A program made the translations under genes and the position numbers. A stretch of DNA of 64,000 bases from Pseudomonadales bacterium (GTDB lineage Bacteria > Pseudomonadota > Gammaproteobacteria > Pseudomonadales > Pseudohongiellaceae), in NCBI GenBank assembly GCA_012103535.1, contig WLWQ01000001.1:1844231-1908230 (forward strand), read 5' to 3'. Below the pieces are notes generated by a model. The model worked only from the letters and a program-made list of their open reading frames with translations, was not told the DNA's origin and searched no databases. Positions 9,062 through 27,580 of the stretch are shown here, in pieces. Each line of letters begins with the position of its first letter. Position 1 is the first letter of the stretch.

Positions 9062-12000
9062 ATGAATAAGGGAATATTTATTAGTTATCGCAGAGCCGGC
9101 AATGGAGCTGGATTTGCTCTAAGCCTTTTCCAAGGCCTACAACAAGCTGTGGGTGTTGAAAATGTTTTTTTTGACGTTTCCCATGGTGCCATCGAGGTTG
9201 GTAAATCCTGGAAAGACACCATTGAAGATGCCATTGATAAAAGCCAAACACTGCTCGTTATGGTTGACGACAGTTTTGTTGCGAAAATTAGTGAAGCCGA
9301 AGATCCAGTTCGGATAGAATTAGAAACGGCATTTAAATCCGGCATTCGCGTAATGCCAGTATTTGTAGGTAATACTCCTCCTTTAAACCGCGAATTGCTT
9401 CCAACTTCTTTAAGTGTATTGCCTGACCTCCAAGCCGGAAGGATTAGATTAGAAACTTCTCCAGCGGACATGCAACAGGTAATTTCGGATGTAACCGGAA
9501 GTGTTGTCCCAGAAAAAAATAAACCAGAAGCCCCCAACAAAATATCAATAAGTAGGCTCCCGTCTACAGGCAGAGATGTATTTGGTAGAGTGCAAGAGAT
9601 AGAACTGCTTGATGCTGCATGGAACTCTCCCAATACCAATGTATTGAGCCTCGTTGCCTGGGGCGGTGTAGGTAAGTCCGCACTGGTAAATCATTGGGTA
9701 CAGAAAATTGGTTCTACATTTGCCGGAGCGGAACGTGTTTACGCTTGGTCATTTTATAGTCAAGGATCAAATAGAAAAGCACCATCGGGGGATGTATTTG
9801 TAGACGTTGCACTCTCTTGGTTTGGTGATCCGAATCCGCAACAAGGTTCTGCTTGGGAAAAAGGCGAAAGATTAGCGCAATTAATTCGATCTACTCGAAC
9901 TCTCTTGTTATTGGATGGGCTTGAACCTTTACAAAATCCTCCCGGACCCCAAGAAGGACGGTTACGTGATTCTTCAATTCAAGCACTACTACGAGATCTG
10001 GCTGTGTCAAATGATGGGCTTTGCCTCATTTCTACCCGACTCCCGGTTACTGATTTAGAGGAATTTGAAGGAAGCACAGTATCAAAAGTAGAACTGGAGA
10101 AACTTTCTCCTGATGCTGGCGCACAAATACTGCGCGCCATGGATGTTCACGGTCCCGATAAAGAACTTGAAAAGGCTGCAAAAGAATTCGATGGTCACAG
10201 CCTGGCTTTGACATTGTTGGGTAGCTATATAGCTGATGTTTTTGATGGTGATATTTCGAAACGTCATCAAGTAGGTCCATTGGAAACGGATGTTCGTCAT
10301 GGCGGGCAGGCAAGACGTGTCATGGAATCCTATGAACAATGGTTCGGTGAAGGGCCTGAAGTTGAGCTTCTTAACGTACTGGGATTGTTTGATCGTCCTG
10401 CCGCACCAGCGGCAATAAACGCCATTCGAAAAAGACCTGTTATAGCAGGATTGACTGACAATCTAGACAAATTGAAGCAACTACAATGGCGCCAGTTAAC
10501 TGCCAGACTTCGAAGAGCGAGACTATTAACCAGCGCGGATCCTGAACGTCCTGATTATCTGGACACTCATCCCTTAATACGAGAGCACTTTGGTCAGAAA
10601 CTAAAAGAAGAAAATCCTGATGCATGGCTGGAAGCAAATAGCAGGTTGTTCGATTACTACAGCTCGATCGCCAAAGCCAAGCCAGAATCGTTGGAAGAAA
10701 TGGAACCACTTTTTCAAGCCATGATGTGTGCCTGTCGCGCGGGCCGAGAAACCGATGCATTTAGAGATGTTTACATTAAAAGAATCATGCGCGGAGATGA
10801 ATATTTTGCTGGTTACAAACTCGGTACTCTTACGCCCCTCCTAGCAGTATTATCTCAATTTTTCGACGATGAGGATTGGACCAGGCCAATTGGAGAAGAC
10901 GATTTTCCAGATCACCAAGGATTATCGATTGGAGATCAACTGACTGTACTAACACATGTTGGTTGGTTCTTGACTGCAACACAAAGCTATGCTGCTCCAG
11001 AAGTTCATGAAGTATTTTCTTTCGCTGAAACTTTGTGCAGAGATGACAACGAAAGCTTTCCTGTGCTTCGAGGCCTCTGGGTTTACAACCTAGTGCGAGC
11101 ACAACTCGATGCAGCAAATGAGCGGGCGGAACAAATTCTTGAAATCGCCAACGAACAAGGCGATTCGGGTTACAAAGTCGAAGCGCATTTAGCCATGGGG
11201 TTAACAGCAGTATACAAAGGTGAACTCGAAAAAGGTCGGCAACATCTAGCCAAATGTCTTGATCTCTACAATGCTGAAGAACATCGACTCAATGCATTTA
11301 TGTATGGGAACGACCCAGGGGCTGCCGCCTTAGCCTTTAATGGTTTCGCCCATTGGCTGATGGGATACCCAGAGAAAGCTGTATCGGAATGTTTGGCTGC
11401 TATTAAACTAGCAGAAGAAGTAGGGCACCCTTTTACAATTAGTCTTACTCTCTACATGATTGCTATGGTTTTTCAAGCACGTGGCGATGTAAGTGAAACA
11501 CAAAAATACGCAGATACTCTAATCGATTTTAGTACGCGACAGGGATCAACACATTTCCTAACTCACGGCCGAATTTTCAGCGCATGGGCTCAATTTTGGA
11601 GCGGATCAAGAGATGAAGCTATCGAGAAAATGCTCAAAGGTTTTCAGGAGTATTTAGATACAGGCGCCATTGTTTCCCATACTTACCACATAGCATTACT
11701 CGCCGAATCACTTTCTGACTTGGGTGAACATCAGCGAGCTCTGTCGCTGGTAAACGAAGGAGTAGATCTTATTCAGGAGCATGCTGACCGCCGCTGGGAA
11801 GCAGACTTGCTTCGTGTTAAAGGAGACATACTATCCATTTTGTCATCTGATGATTCTAGTTTTGCCCTCGAAGCATATTCAAAATCGATAAAGATAGCTA
11901 AAACGCAACTAGCTAAATCTTTTGAATTACGCAGCACTGTTAAACTTTGCGAAATCTTATTAAAAGAAGGAAAGTCTAAACAAGCGCAAAAACATTTGCG

Positions 12001-12115
12001 TACACTCTACGATTGGTTTTCCGAAGGCGAATCAACCATTGATTTGAGAAATGCAGTAGCGCTATTAGAAAAATTAGAATATTCCAACGAAATGAGAATA
12101 ACAATAGAATCGTGA
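9062..12115 (+). CDS. TIR-STAND NTPase-TPR protein
   Basis: A 1017-residue multidomain protein. Residues 1 to about 140 are a TIR domain: GIFISYRRAGNGAGFALSLF, the SWKDTIEDAIDKSQTLLVMV helix with acidic residues where TIR NADases keep their catalytic Glu, then a long tail. A STAND/NB-ARC-like NTPase follows, with the entry motif RDVFGRVQEIELLD, a P-loop WGGVGKSAL near residue 200 and a Walker B-like LLLLDGLEPL near 283. From about residue 560 the protein is helical repeats of TPR type. This is the layout of bacterial immune sensors in which TPRs sense a trigger, the NTPase oligomerises, and TIR consumes NAD. No transmembrane segment is seen. The flavin monooxygenase gene starts 7 bases after its stop, so the two are one operon. 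Defence is inferred from architecture only. Confidence 0.9.
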   Translation: MNKGIFISYRRAGNGAGFALSLFQGLQQAVGVENVFFDVSHGAIEVGKSWKDTIEDAIDKSQTLLVMVDDSFVAKISEAEDPVRIELETAFKSGIRVMPVFVGNTPPLNRELLPTSLSVLPDLQAGRIRLETSPADMQQVISDVTGSVVPEKNKPEAPNKISISRLPSTGRDVFGRVQEIELLDAAWNSPNTNVLSLVAWGGVGKSALVNHWVQKIGSTFAGAERVYAWSFYSQGSNRKAPSGDVFVDVALSWFGDPNPQQGSAWEKGERLAQLIRSTRTLLLLDGLEPLQNPPGPQEGRLRDSSIQALLRDLAVSNDGLCLISTRLPVTDLEEFEGSTVSKVELEKLSPDAGAQILRAMDVHGPDKELEKAAKEFDGHSLALTLLGSYIADVFDGDISKRHQVGPLETDVRHGGQARRVMESYEQWFGEGPEVELLNVLGLFDRPAAPAAINAIRKRPVIAGLTDNLDKLKQLQWRQLTARLRRARLLTSADPERPDYLDTHPLIREHFGQKLKEENPDAWLEANSRLFDYYSSIAKAKPESLEEMEPLFQAMMCACRAGRETDAFRDVYIKRIMRGDEYFAGYKLGTLTPLLAVLSQFFDDEDWTRPIGEDDFPDHQGLSIGDQLTVLTHVGWFLTATQSYAAPEVHEVFSFAETLCRDDNESFPVLRGLWVYNLVRAQLDAANERAEQILEIANEQGDSGYKVEAHLAMGLTAVYKGELEKGRQHLAKCLDLYNAEEHRLNAFMYGNDPGAAALAFNGFAHWLMGYPEKAVSECLAAIKLAEEVGHPFTISLTLYMIAMVFQARGDVSETQKYADTLIDFSTRQGSTHFLTHGRIFSAWAQFWSGSRDEAIEKMLKGFQEYLDTGAIVSHTYHIALLAESLSDLGEHQRALSLVNEGVDLIQEHADRRWEADLLRVKGDILSILSSDDSSFALEAYSKSIKIAKTQLAKSFELRSTVKLCEILLKEGKSKQAQKHLRTLYDWFSEGESTIDLRNAVALLEKLEYSNEMRITIES

Positions 12116-12122
12116 GGATCAC

Positions 12123-13892
12123 ATGCTGGAAACTGATGTAGTAATTATTGGAGCTGGTTTGTCCGGCATACTTGCATGCAAGTATATTAAGAATGCTGGG
12201 CTTGACTGTATTGTTTTTGAGGGAACCGATGACATAGGAGGCGTCTGGAAATATAGGGAAGAGCCCAATGGGAAAGGAGGGGTTATGTTGTCGACTGTTT
12301 CCACCTCATCCAAATCCGTAAATGAATTTTCCGATTTTCCTATGCCTAATGAGTACCCACCTTTTCAGAAACATACACAAGTTTGGAAATATCTAAATGA
12401 CTATGCTGATAACTTTGAGCTTAGAGAACGCATTCTTCTAAATTCGGAGATCCATGTCACTAAAAAAGAAGGAGATCGATGGATTTCAACAGACAACAAT
12501 GGAGAAAATTACAAATCAAAGTACTTAATCGTCTGCTCGGGAATGCATCAATTTCCCAGCAAACCCTACCTGGATGATCCAATCTTTGAAAATGCAACTT
12601 TCCAAACAATGCATAGTTCGGAATACAAGCGCATTAAGGAAGAATTTCTCGGCAAAGATGTCTTGATATACGGTGGTGGTGAAACCGGAAGTGATATTGC
12701 TATCGAATTAACCCATGCGGCCAAAAGTGTAACTATGGCAATACCGAATGGCCAATGGTTATTTCCATCGATTACTCCAGTTCGAATTCCAACGAATGAG
12801 TCCGATTCGGCACCCATGGTCGCAGACACATTCTCTTCTCGGCTACGACGACTTGTAGATCCACCCTTTGCAACTTACGATTCACGTCTGGATACAATGG
12901 CCCATTTCACTTCTCAGACATTTATTAAATGGGGTGGTAAATGCGGCCACGGTATTAGTGAATGGGAAAATGACGCACCCTATTATGGACAATTCTTTAA
13001 TAAAAATTCCAATGTAATCCAAATGGTACATAGAGGACAAATAACACCTAAGGGGAAGATTAAGGCAGTTGCTGGGAATACCGTCGAATTCATTGATAAC
13101 TCAAAAATGGATTTCGATTTAGTTGTATTCTGCACCGGATATAAAACGAGATTCCCATTTTTGAAAGACAGTGGTCTAAATAGCAACATTAACGATCAAT
13201 TCAAATTTTGCTTACATAATGATGATCAATCTCTGGCGTTTGTTGGATTCGCCAGGCCGTTGGTAGGGTCATTTATGGGCCTGTCAGAAATGCAATCGCT
13301 TTTCGTGAGCAAGATATTTTCCCAAGAGATTCCCGTTCCTGACAGGGAATTCCGCGACAAATCAATCATGGAAGACAAAGTATTTCAGGGGCTGATCTTT
13401 TCAGGCACTACCAATAGGATCAACGGATTAGTTAACTTTCAATCCTATATGGATGATCTTGCATCAATTGCCGGGGTAAGACCCGATTACTGGAAATTGT
13501 TTTTCTCAAGCCCTACTAAGTGGTTTTACGCGGTAACTGCCGCGCACAACAATTGCCAGTTCCTGCTGCATGATGAGAGTTATCATGACGAGATATTTAG
13601 GCGCTACAAAATGTATCACGGCAGCAATCTGAGAGTGAGCACTCATATTTATGCCTTAATCGTAAATATCTTTTCTGGTTGGTGGAGCACAAAGTACCGA
13701 CCTTTCCATTTCGTTTTCCGCAGCTTGGCATTCGTATTTCGTTGTCTTTTGATCATTATTTTTTCACCTGTATTACTTTACAGAATATTCTATCCGCTCG
13801 ATATAAGGTGGAAAAAGAAAAAACATAGAATGCTGGAGAATAATAAAGCCATGGAAATGTTAGAACAAATGAAAGGAAACCAAACATCTTAG
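12123..13892 (+). CDS. Flavin-containing monooxygenase (FMO-like)
   Basis: A 589-residue enzyme predicted to bind FAD and NADPH and oxygenate a soft nucleophile or ketone. The FAD motif is VVIIGAGLSGILA at residues 6-18, the second Rossmann motif is YGGGETGSDIA near residue 183, and an FMO-like HSSEYKR segment lies between. The C-terminus adds hydrophobic stretches (SLAFVFRCLLIIIFSPVLLY) followed by a basic KKKK patch, suggesting membrane attachment as in eukaryotic FMOs. A GAGGA ribosome site lies directly after the stop of the TIR-STAND gene, 7 bases away. Pairing of an NADPH-using monooxygenase with a TIR protein is notable; whether they act together is unknown. Confidence 0.88.
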   Translation: MLETDVVIIGAGLSGILACKYIKNAGLDCIVFEGTDDIGGVWKYREEPNGKGGVMLSTVSTSSKSVNEFSDFPMPNEYPPFQKHTQVWKYLNDYADNFELRERILLNSEIHVTKKEGDRWISTDNNGENYKSKYLIVCSGMHQFPSKPYLDDPIFENATFQTMHSSEYKRIKEEFLGKDVLIYGGGETGSDIAIELTHAAKSVTMAIPNGQWLFPSITPVRIPTNESDSAPMVADTFSSRLRRLVDPPFATYDSRLDTMAHFTSQTFIKWGGKCGHGISEWENDAPYYGQFFNKNSNVIQMVHRGQITPKGKIKAVAGNTVEFIDNSKMDFDLVVFCTGYKTRFPFLKDSGLNSNINDQFKFCLHNDDQSLAFVGFARPLVGSFMGLSEMQSLFVSKIFSQEIPVPDREFRDKSIMEDKVFQGLIFSGTTNRINGLVNFQSYMDDLASIAGVRPDYWKLFFSSPTKWFYAVTAAHNNCQFLLHDESYHDEIFRRYKMYHGSNLRVSTHIYALIVNIFSGWWSTKYRPFHFVFRSLAFVFRCLLIIIFSPVLLYRIFYPLDIRWKKKKHRMLENNKAMEMLEQMKGNQTS

Positions 13893-13999
13893 TACTGTAA
13901 GGCGCATAAGCCACGACTTGACGATTTTCTTAATCCGCGTCGTCGTAGTAAAAAATGAAGACTTAGTAATATCAGTAGGCCCACATTGCTTATTCTTGG

Positions 14000-14845
14000 A
14001 TGAATAATATCTCAGACTCTAAGGAAACAAGAATCTATGGACAGGACCATTCCCCTTGGGTCCAATCGGTTTTATTAGCCTTGCATGAATGCAATTCAGA
14101 ATACTCTTTATCCACCATCCCTTCGGCCTCCACGCTAATACGATCGGGCCTTCAGATGCCCGCTTTAAAGTCTAGCAATGGAAAATGGATAATTGAATCT
14201 GCAGAGATACTTGAAACTCTGGGGTTCGATACTCTATCGAGGGAGGAGATGAATGAAGCATTTAGTGCATGGGCTGGCGTTACTCATAGAGTAAAAAGTT
14301 TCTGGACTTTTGCGAATGCAACGAGCCAAATCCGAGAACCGGCTAATAATTTCTTCAGACGGCTGTTGAATCAATTTCTTAGAAGTTTTTCCGTGTTGTA
14401 TTTTTATTTGCGACTAAAAATTGTTGTTTTGCTAAACAAATTTCCGGATCCAATAGATTTCGGCAAGCAATTCCTGTATTGGGAAGAACAGCTTACAATG
14501 AGCAATGCCGACTTTCTTGGAGGTAATTCTCCTAATTCGAGTGACTTTATGCTATTCGGAATGATTCAATGTCATTGCAGCATCCCTACGCCACCTGTAA
14601 TTGCTTTAGTGGAAGACAATAGATTAATAAGAACACGAAAATGGGTCTCAAATATGCAAAAAAGATTCTCGAATTATCCGCATTTATATTCTGGAGCATT
14701 CTTTGAACCTTTTTTGCCTCCACCTTTATCTGCAACAACTTCTGAGAGAATGGCATTCTGGATTGGCATGCTGTTCATGATCCTTGCATTTCCAATTACC
14801 GGACCATTAATGATAGTTCTTGCACTCAATAGAACAGTTGAATAA
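14000..14845 (+). CDS. Glutathione S-transferase-like protein with C-terminal membrane segment
   Basis: A 281-residue protein. The N-terminal about 75 residues resemble a thioredoxin-fold GST domain: TRIYGQDHSPWVQSVLLALHE, then QMPALKSSNGKWIIESAEILE, with the Pro and the Glu-Ser pair that contact glutathione. The helical GST C-domain follows (YWEEQLTMSNADFLGGNSPNSSDFMLFGMIQ). The last 40 residues hold a hydrophobic segment (FWIGMLFMILAFPITGPLMIVLALN), so the protein is probably membrane-anchored. It lies 107 bases after the FMO gene on the same strand. The substrate is unknown. Confidence 0.8.
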   Translation: MNNISDSKETRIYGQDHSPWVQSVLLALHECNSEYSLSTIPSASTLIRSGLQMPALKSSNGKWIIESAEILETLGFDTLSREEMNEAFSAWAGVTHRVKSFWTFANATSQIREPANNFFRRLLNQFLRSFSVLYFYLRLKIVVLLNKFPDPIDFGKQFLYWEEQLTMSNADFLGGNSPNSSDFMLFGMIQCHCSIPTPPVIALVEDNRLIRTRKWVSNMQKRFSNYPHLYSGAFFEPFLPPPLSATTSERMAFWIGMLFMILAFPITGPLMIVLALNRTVE

Positions 14846-14943
14846 CCTCTATTAGTTAACATTGGAATCAATGATCGCTACGCCACATTGTTGAGCTAGT
14901 TGGAAAGACTACTGCGGTTAGTCTGCGACTTTCGGAGACCACT

Positions 14944-15219
14944 ATGAAAGAAATTTTCGATAAATTTGTCGGCCAAAGAATAGGAATCAACGTTGAGACT
15001 CTAAGTAAATATAGCGGAGCAAAGCTATTAGAAGCGACCCATAATTTCTTATCAGTACACTCCGATGATAAAAAAACACATCACATACCTTACTCCAACA
15101 TTCTAGCTGTATCAGAGGACGAACGGGGACTAGAGGGAAACAAAAAGTTATTCGTGGAGAACGAAAAATTCAAGCTGGTTGTTAAGATTGGTCATATAAC
15201 AATTCATTCCATTGGCTAA
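14944..15219 (+). CDS. Small hypothetical protein (91 aa)
   Basis: I do not recognise this family. The frame has a GGAGA ribosome site 5 bases before the ATG. The predicted protein is mixed alpha/beta with alternating hydrophobic strands (RIGINVETL, HNFLSVHSD, KFKLVVKIGHITIHSIG) and no signal peptide, membrane segment or cysteine. It lies 52 bases upstream of the SLOG-SLATT-type gene and may be its partner, but that is position only. Confidence 0.55.
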   Translation: MKEIFDKFVGQRIGINVETLSKYSGAKLLEATHNFLSVHSDDKKTHHIPYSNILAVSEDERGLEGNKKLFVENEKFKLVVKIGHITIHSIG

Positions 15220-15271
15220 GAGTAATTTCTTATTTTTACTGCTGGATTGCTATTTTTAATTTTCTCAAGGC

Positions 15272-17037
15272 ATGATCGGTTCTACTAATTACATGGTTCA
15301 ATTTCAAGAAGGTGACATTACACTTCCATTGATTGTCTCAGTTACGGGGCACAGAGATCTTATAGAACCTGAGATCCCAACAATTAAAAAATTAGTTACT
15401 CAGTTTTTTTACACCTAAAATCTGAGTATCCTAGCTACAAACTTACCGTTCTAAGCTCACTCGCGGAAGGAGCTGATCAATTGGCCGCAGAGGTAGCGCT
15501 CGAATTAAATGCCTCCTTGATAGTTCCCCTCCCTAAACCTATTGAAGAATATCGATCAGATTTTCACTCACAAGCATCATTAGTGAAATTTGAACACCTA
15601 CTAGCTCAAGCAAGTTCTATTCTTCAAATTTGGGAATACAACAACGATCCAACTACCAATGAATCAGTCGTCGATGAATCAACCAAGCCGTATGCCGATC
15701 TTGGAATATTTCTTAGCTCACATTGTCACGTGCTGCTAGCAATTTGGAATGGAAAATTTACAAACGAAATTGGCGGTACTTCACAGGTTGTCTATTTTCA
15801 TCATGAAGACCATATGCCGGGCTATACTGAACAAAGCTTGGCATCGCTTCAGCGCTTAGCCGACGATGAGAGCGATTTGGTGTACCACATTGTTTGTTCC
15901 CGAAACCGAAGCGCAGGTGAACCGGAATCCAGTTTGAAACCGTTAGAATGGTATTGGTATACAAAGGATGTAGAAAACTCCCGTAGCAAAGAGTTACCAA
16001 TACAACATAAGAAAATATTTGCAAGAGGAGCAGAATTTAATCGAGACATAACCAAGTATTCACTTCGAATTTATACTGAAATGTATTCATTAATCGTCCC
16101 AGAAGAGAAATCCAAGCTGTCAGACGGGGTAGAAAGCATTGATCGCCTATTTGGCGTTGCCGATTGGTTAGCTATTTACTATAAAAAGCTTTCACTGCGA
16201 ACTCTGTTTATTACACATACAGCAGCATTTTTCATGGGATTGATGTTTCTACTTTATTCTGATTTTAGTGTTAACAATGTATTCATGTTGTTCTTTCTAA
16301 TATTTTTCGGCGCAGCTATTGCTACTGATCGCTTCACAAAAAAACGTGGTTGGACAAGAAAATATTTGGATTATAGAACTTTAGCGGAAGGCCTCCGGGT
16401 ACAGTTCTACTGGGCATCTGCAGGTATAAGCAATGAAGGTAAGTGGCGATTTGCTCACGATAGCTTCTTACAAACTCAAGATCCGGAATTCGGATGGATT
16501 AGACATGTAATGCGGGTAGCGGGCACCAACTATGATGCGAGCCCTAAATCAAGCACCAGCGGACTCGATTATGCCATTCGTGAATGGGTAGGAAACGGTT
16601 CAACTGGTCAGTTGGGCTACTACAAAAAAGTGGCCTCGGAAAGAATAAAGAGAGAACGACTTACTAAACTAGCAGATAGAATTAGTCTGTCTATCAGTGG
16701 GATTTCCGTATTAATTTTTCTACTCTTTGGTACATCTCTTTCGGATAACCAAACCTCGGCCCTGTTCTTGCTAATGGGGACAACTCTCCTTCTATATGCG
16801 ATTCGAGAAGGCTACTCCAATGCCACTGCTGTTAAAGAACTGATCAAACAGTACGAATTCATGTTGCGAATATTTGACAATGCTCATCGTAGGTTAAAGG
16901 AAACTGACGACAATTTTGAAAGAAAGAAAATTCTAATTGCCCTAGGTCAATCTGCATTAGAAGAACACGCCGATTGGATTCTAATGCATCATGAACGTTC
17001 ATTAGATCAAAGCGAAATATGGAGGATGGGAAACTAA
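15272..17037 (+). CDS. SLOG-SLATT-type membrane protein, interrupted by a one-base frameshift
   Basis: Two frames join into one protein of about 588 residues. The first (from ATG 15272) gives LPLIVSVTGHRDLIEPEIP and stops at 15416-15418. The second continues as HLKSEYPSYKLTVLSSLAEGADQLAAEVALE. TGHR and LAEGADQLAA together are hallmarks of the SLOG nucleotide-binding Rossmann fold. The join is a run of seven T (15404-15410) where eight would keep the frame. Two membrane pairs follow (about 16200-16320 and 16690-16800), and YRTLAEGLRVQFYW between them resembles SLATT effector domains. Burroughs and colleagues described SLOG and SLATT proteins as nucleotide-controlled pore-type effectors in conflict systems. 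The lesion could be a real mutation, a homopolymer sequencing error, or slippage on the T-run. Confidence 0.75.
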
Positions 17038-17271
17038 TCCTAGTTCTAACAAACTTTAGCTAATTTTCTAGCCTTTGATTGCTAAGCTCTAACAAATTGA
17101 AGCCTACCTGAGGTTTCACATTGGCAACAATTTTGTAAACATCTTTAAGTCCTGCAGCATTGCCAGTGATCTCCACAAGGCTATTGCGTTGCCATCAGGT
17201 AGCATTGGATTACTTGCTCTATTTTCCAATAATCAATCCAGAATCCAGCAATCTACTAAATCTTTAATTCA

Positions 17272-17305
17272 ACAAAAAGCCTGACCATCGCGAAATAGTC
17301 AGGCT
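17272..17305 (-). terminator. Rho-independent terminator of the RTX gene
   Basis: On the minus strand an AGCCTGAC / GTCAGGCT stem (17278-17305) is followed by TTTTTGTT. It lies 42 bases after the stop of the RTX gene. The rest of 17038-17346 shows no gene. Confidence 0.85.
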
Positions 17306-17346
17306 AAAAAAGGTAATTATCAATACCTTAAAGGGAGAGCTATAAG

Positions 17347-25746
<8,400 letters not shown>

Positions 25747-25829
25747 TGCAGACTCCTATTTATGTAATTTGATTTAGTTACTATATTGTTATGTCTTTGT
25801 TTCAATAATTTGTCAGATAGACTAATAGC

Positions 25830-26636
25830 TCACTTGTGTTCAATTTGAGCTCTTTCGCTTTCTAATTCTGAGTATTCCAGTGCTTTAACTGCATTCTGAA
25901 TTTGAGTGACGTATTCCTTGTTAGTAAGAAGATGACGGAAAATGGCCTGTTTGGAACACAATGCCAACCGCATCCACTTTGGGATTTCAATTTCTTCCAG
26001 ATAGATAAGAACAATTGGTTTCTCCTCATCTAATGCAAAATTCAGTTCTTGAATGCAATGCGAAGAAGACAAGAACGCAGGCGAAATGTATGTGAATACC
26101 CCTTTTGCATTTGAAATCGCTTCAGCAATTTCAACTCGCCATTCTAAGCCCGGATGAATTTGTCGATCTAACCAGATTTCACAGTTGGAACTGCGAATTA
26201 AACTGGTGTCGTCTTTAACTACTTTAGAATCATTGTGTGTATAGCTGAGAAAGAAGTACGATTCTGACACGGAGCTTACGTCAGCTATTGGTTCCAACAT
26301 ACTTTCTTGTTGAGCAACAATTTCTGAAAGGTCGAATAAGGATTCAAAATTCTTATTTGTTTCATCTGAATTTTTTAATTTTTCACTTCCAAACGAATTG
26401 TTCCTCGACTCCAAATAGTGGATGTCACGGATTAACTCGCCGATCGACTCCTGTGCATCATTTCCGCCGTTAAGCCAAGAACTGTCTTTATACAGGGAAT
26501 ATTTCTGAAACAACTTTTTAATGTTGGTCATAGTTGATTCGGTTTCCACAACTTCACCAGCACAATCATCTGGTGACAATGCCTGTTGATCCATTGAACA
26601 AGGATTCATTTGATAGTTGTTTTCAGATTTGGACAT
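25830..26636 (-). CDS. TIR-domain protein with unrelated N-terminal region
   Basis: A 268-residue protein. Residues 1-120 are low-complexity and helical with no domain I recognise. Residues from about 125 form a TIR domain: SESYFFLSYTHNDSKVV, then SNCEIWLDRQIHPGLEWRVEIAEAISNAKGVFTYISPAFLSSSHCIQEL. This matches the bacterial TIR layout up to helix alpha-C. Acidic residues stand in the WRVEIAEAI segment where NADase TIRs place the catalytic Glu, but activity cannot be assumed. It lies 83 bases upstream of the giant RTX gene on the same strand, so the two may be co-transcribed. It is divergent from the ECF sigma gene. Confidence 0.88.
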   Translation of the reverse strand: MSKSENNYQMNPCSMDQQALSPDDCAGEVVETESTMTNIKKLFQKYSLYKDSSWLNGGNDAQESIGELIRDIHYLESRNNSFGSEKLKNSDETNKNFESLFDLSEIVAQQESMLEPIADVSSVSESYFFLSYTHNDSKVVKDDTSLIRSSNCEIWLDRQIHPGLEWRVEIAEAISNAKGVFTYISPAFLSSSHCIQELNFALDEEKPIVLIYLEEIEIPKWMRLALCSKQAIFRHLLTNKEYVTQIQNAVKALEYSELESERAQIEHK

Positions 26637-26989
26637 GCGACCTTAGTTACCCCGTTAACTTCACTGGATATTCTTCTTACCTTTATAGGAAACAGTAGCT
26701 TCATAACGCGAGTTCCTTGGAAAGATAGATTTTTTCGCAACTAATCTTTCATGAGTCAGATTGCTTGCTACCCTTACTCCAGCTCTGTTACGACAGTAAG
26801 AAATGTCTCATTGGTCGAGGTTTTTTGATTGGGTCAAACGCGGAAAATCGGGGACCGATATGGTGTCTTTAGGGGCTCTTAAGCGACTCGTAAGATTCTT
26901 CCTACAATGTTGGAAAAGGGATTCACAGTTACGTATACTGCGCTTAGGTCTTGATTTTCCTCCAAAAAATAACAAAAAGCACAAGAATT
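26637..26989. other. Divergent promoter region between TIR and ECF sigma genes
   Basis: About 350 bases between divergent genes, expected to contain promoters for both. I see no convincing sigma-70 or ECF promoter pair and no inverted-repeat operator. Short open frames here lack a ribosome site. Confidence 0.4.
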
Positions 26990-27580
26990 ATGTCAAAGCT
27001 GTTTGAGACACCCGAAGCAATCATCGCAGGTATAAGTAAAGGCGATCAGGAAGCTGAAACAGCTATGATTGAAAAATATGGGCGGGCTCTAATGTATATA
27101 TTAGAAAAACGTACCGGTGACAAAGAACGAGCAAAGGATTTGCAACAGGAAACATTTTTAGTCGTGTTACAGAAATTACGCAGAGAACCACTATCAGACC
27201 CAACGAAATTGGCAGCATATTTGCAAAATACTGCTGTCAATCTGCATATTGGTGAGATTCGTAAAGAGGTTCGTCGAAAGACTTCTCCTAATTCAGATTA
27301 CATTGAAGCAATTGAAAGTTCGAATAATGACGCATACAGAGATCTAGTGAACGCAAGATCGAAAGTTGCAGTTAAACAATTGCTCGAAGAATTGCAAAAC
27401 GCAAGAGATCGGAAAATATTGACTTTGTACTATATTGAAGAAAAAGATAAAGTCAGTATATGTGAGATACTAGATTTAAGTCACCGCCATTTCGACAGAG
27501 TGATATCACGAGCTAGGTCCAGGTTCAGAGAAATAGTAGAGTCTCGAAAAGATGAGATCCCACTGGAGATGACAACATGA
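26990..27580 (+). CDS. ECF-type RNA polymerase sigma factor
   Basis: A 196-residue sigma factor. I start at ATG 26990 (MSKLFETPEAIIAGISKGDQEAE), since the in-frame upstream extension to 26951 has no family character. Region 2 is visible (MIEKYGRALMYILEKRTGDKERAKDLQQETFLVVLQKL) with the acidic DLQQETF core-binding helix. Region 4 is ILTLYYIEEKDKVSICEILDLSHRHFDRVISRARSRFREIV, with the helix-turn-helix that reads the -35 element. It overlaps the next gene by four bases (ATGA), the usual sigma/anti-sigma coupling. It probably activates its own operon and perhaps the convergent CHAT operon. Confidence 0.9.
   Translation: MSKLFETPEAIIAGISKGDQEAETAMIEKYGRALMYILEKRTGDKERAKDLQQETFLVVLQKLRREPLSDPTKLAAYLQNTAVNLHIGEIRKEVRRKTSPNSDYIEAIESSNNDAYRDLVNARSKVAVKQLLEELQNARDRKILTLYYIEEKDKVSICEILDLSHRHFDRVISRARSRFREIVESRKDEIPLEMTT

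Noticed and set aside
15404..15410. Canonical X XXY YYZ programmed -1 ribosomal frameshift site
   Set aside because: The zero-frame codons are CAG TTT TTT TAC, so the heptamer is not canonical; simple mutation or transcript slippage fits better.
26803..27006. Frame overlapping the start of the ECF sigma gene
   Set aside because: Overlaps the better-supported sigma gene and lacks any domain.
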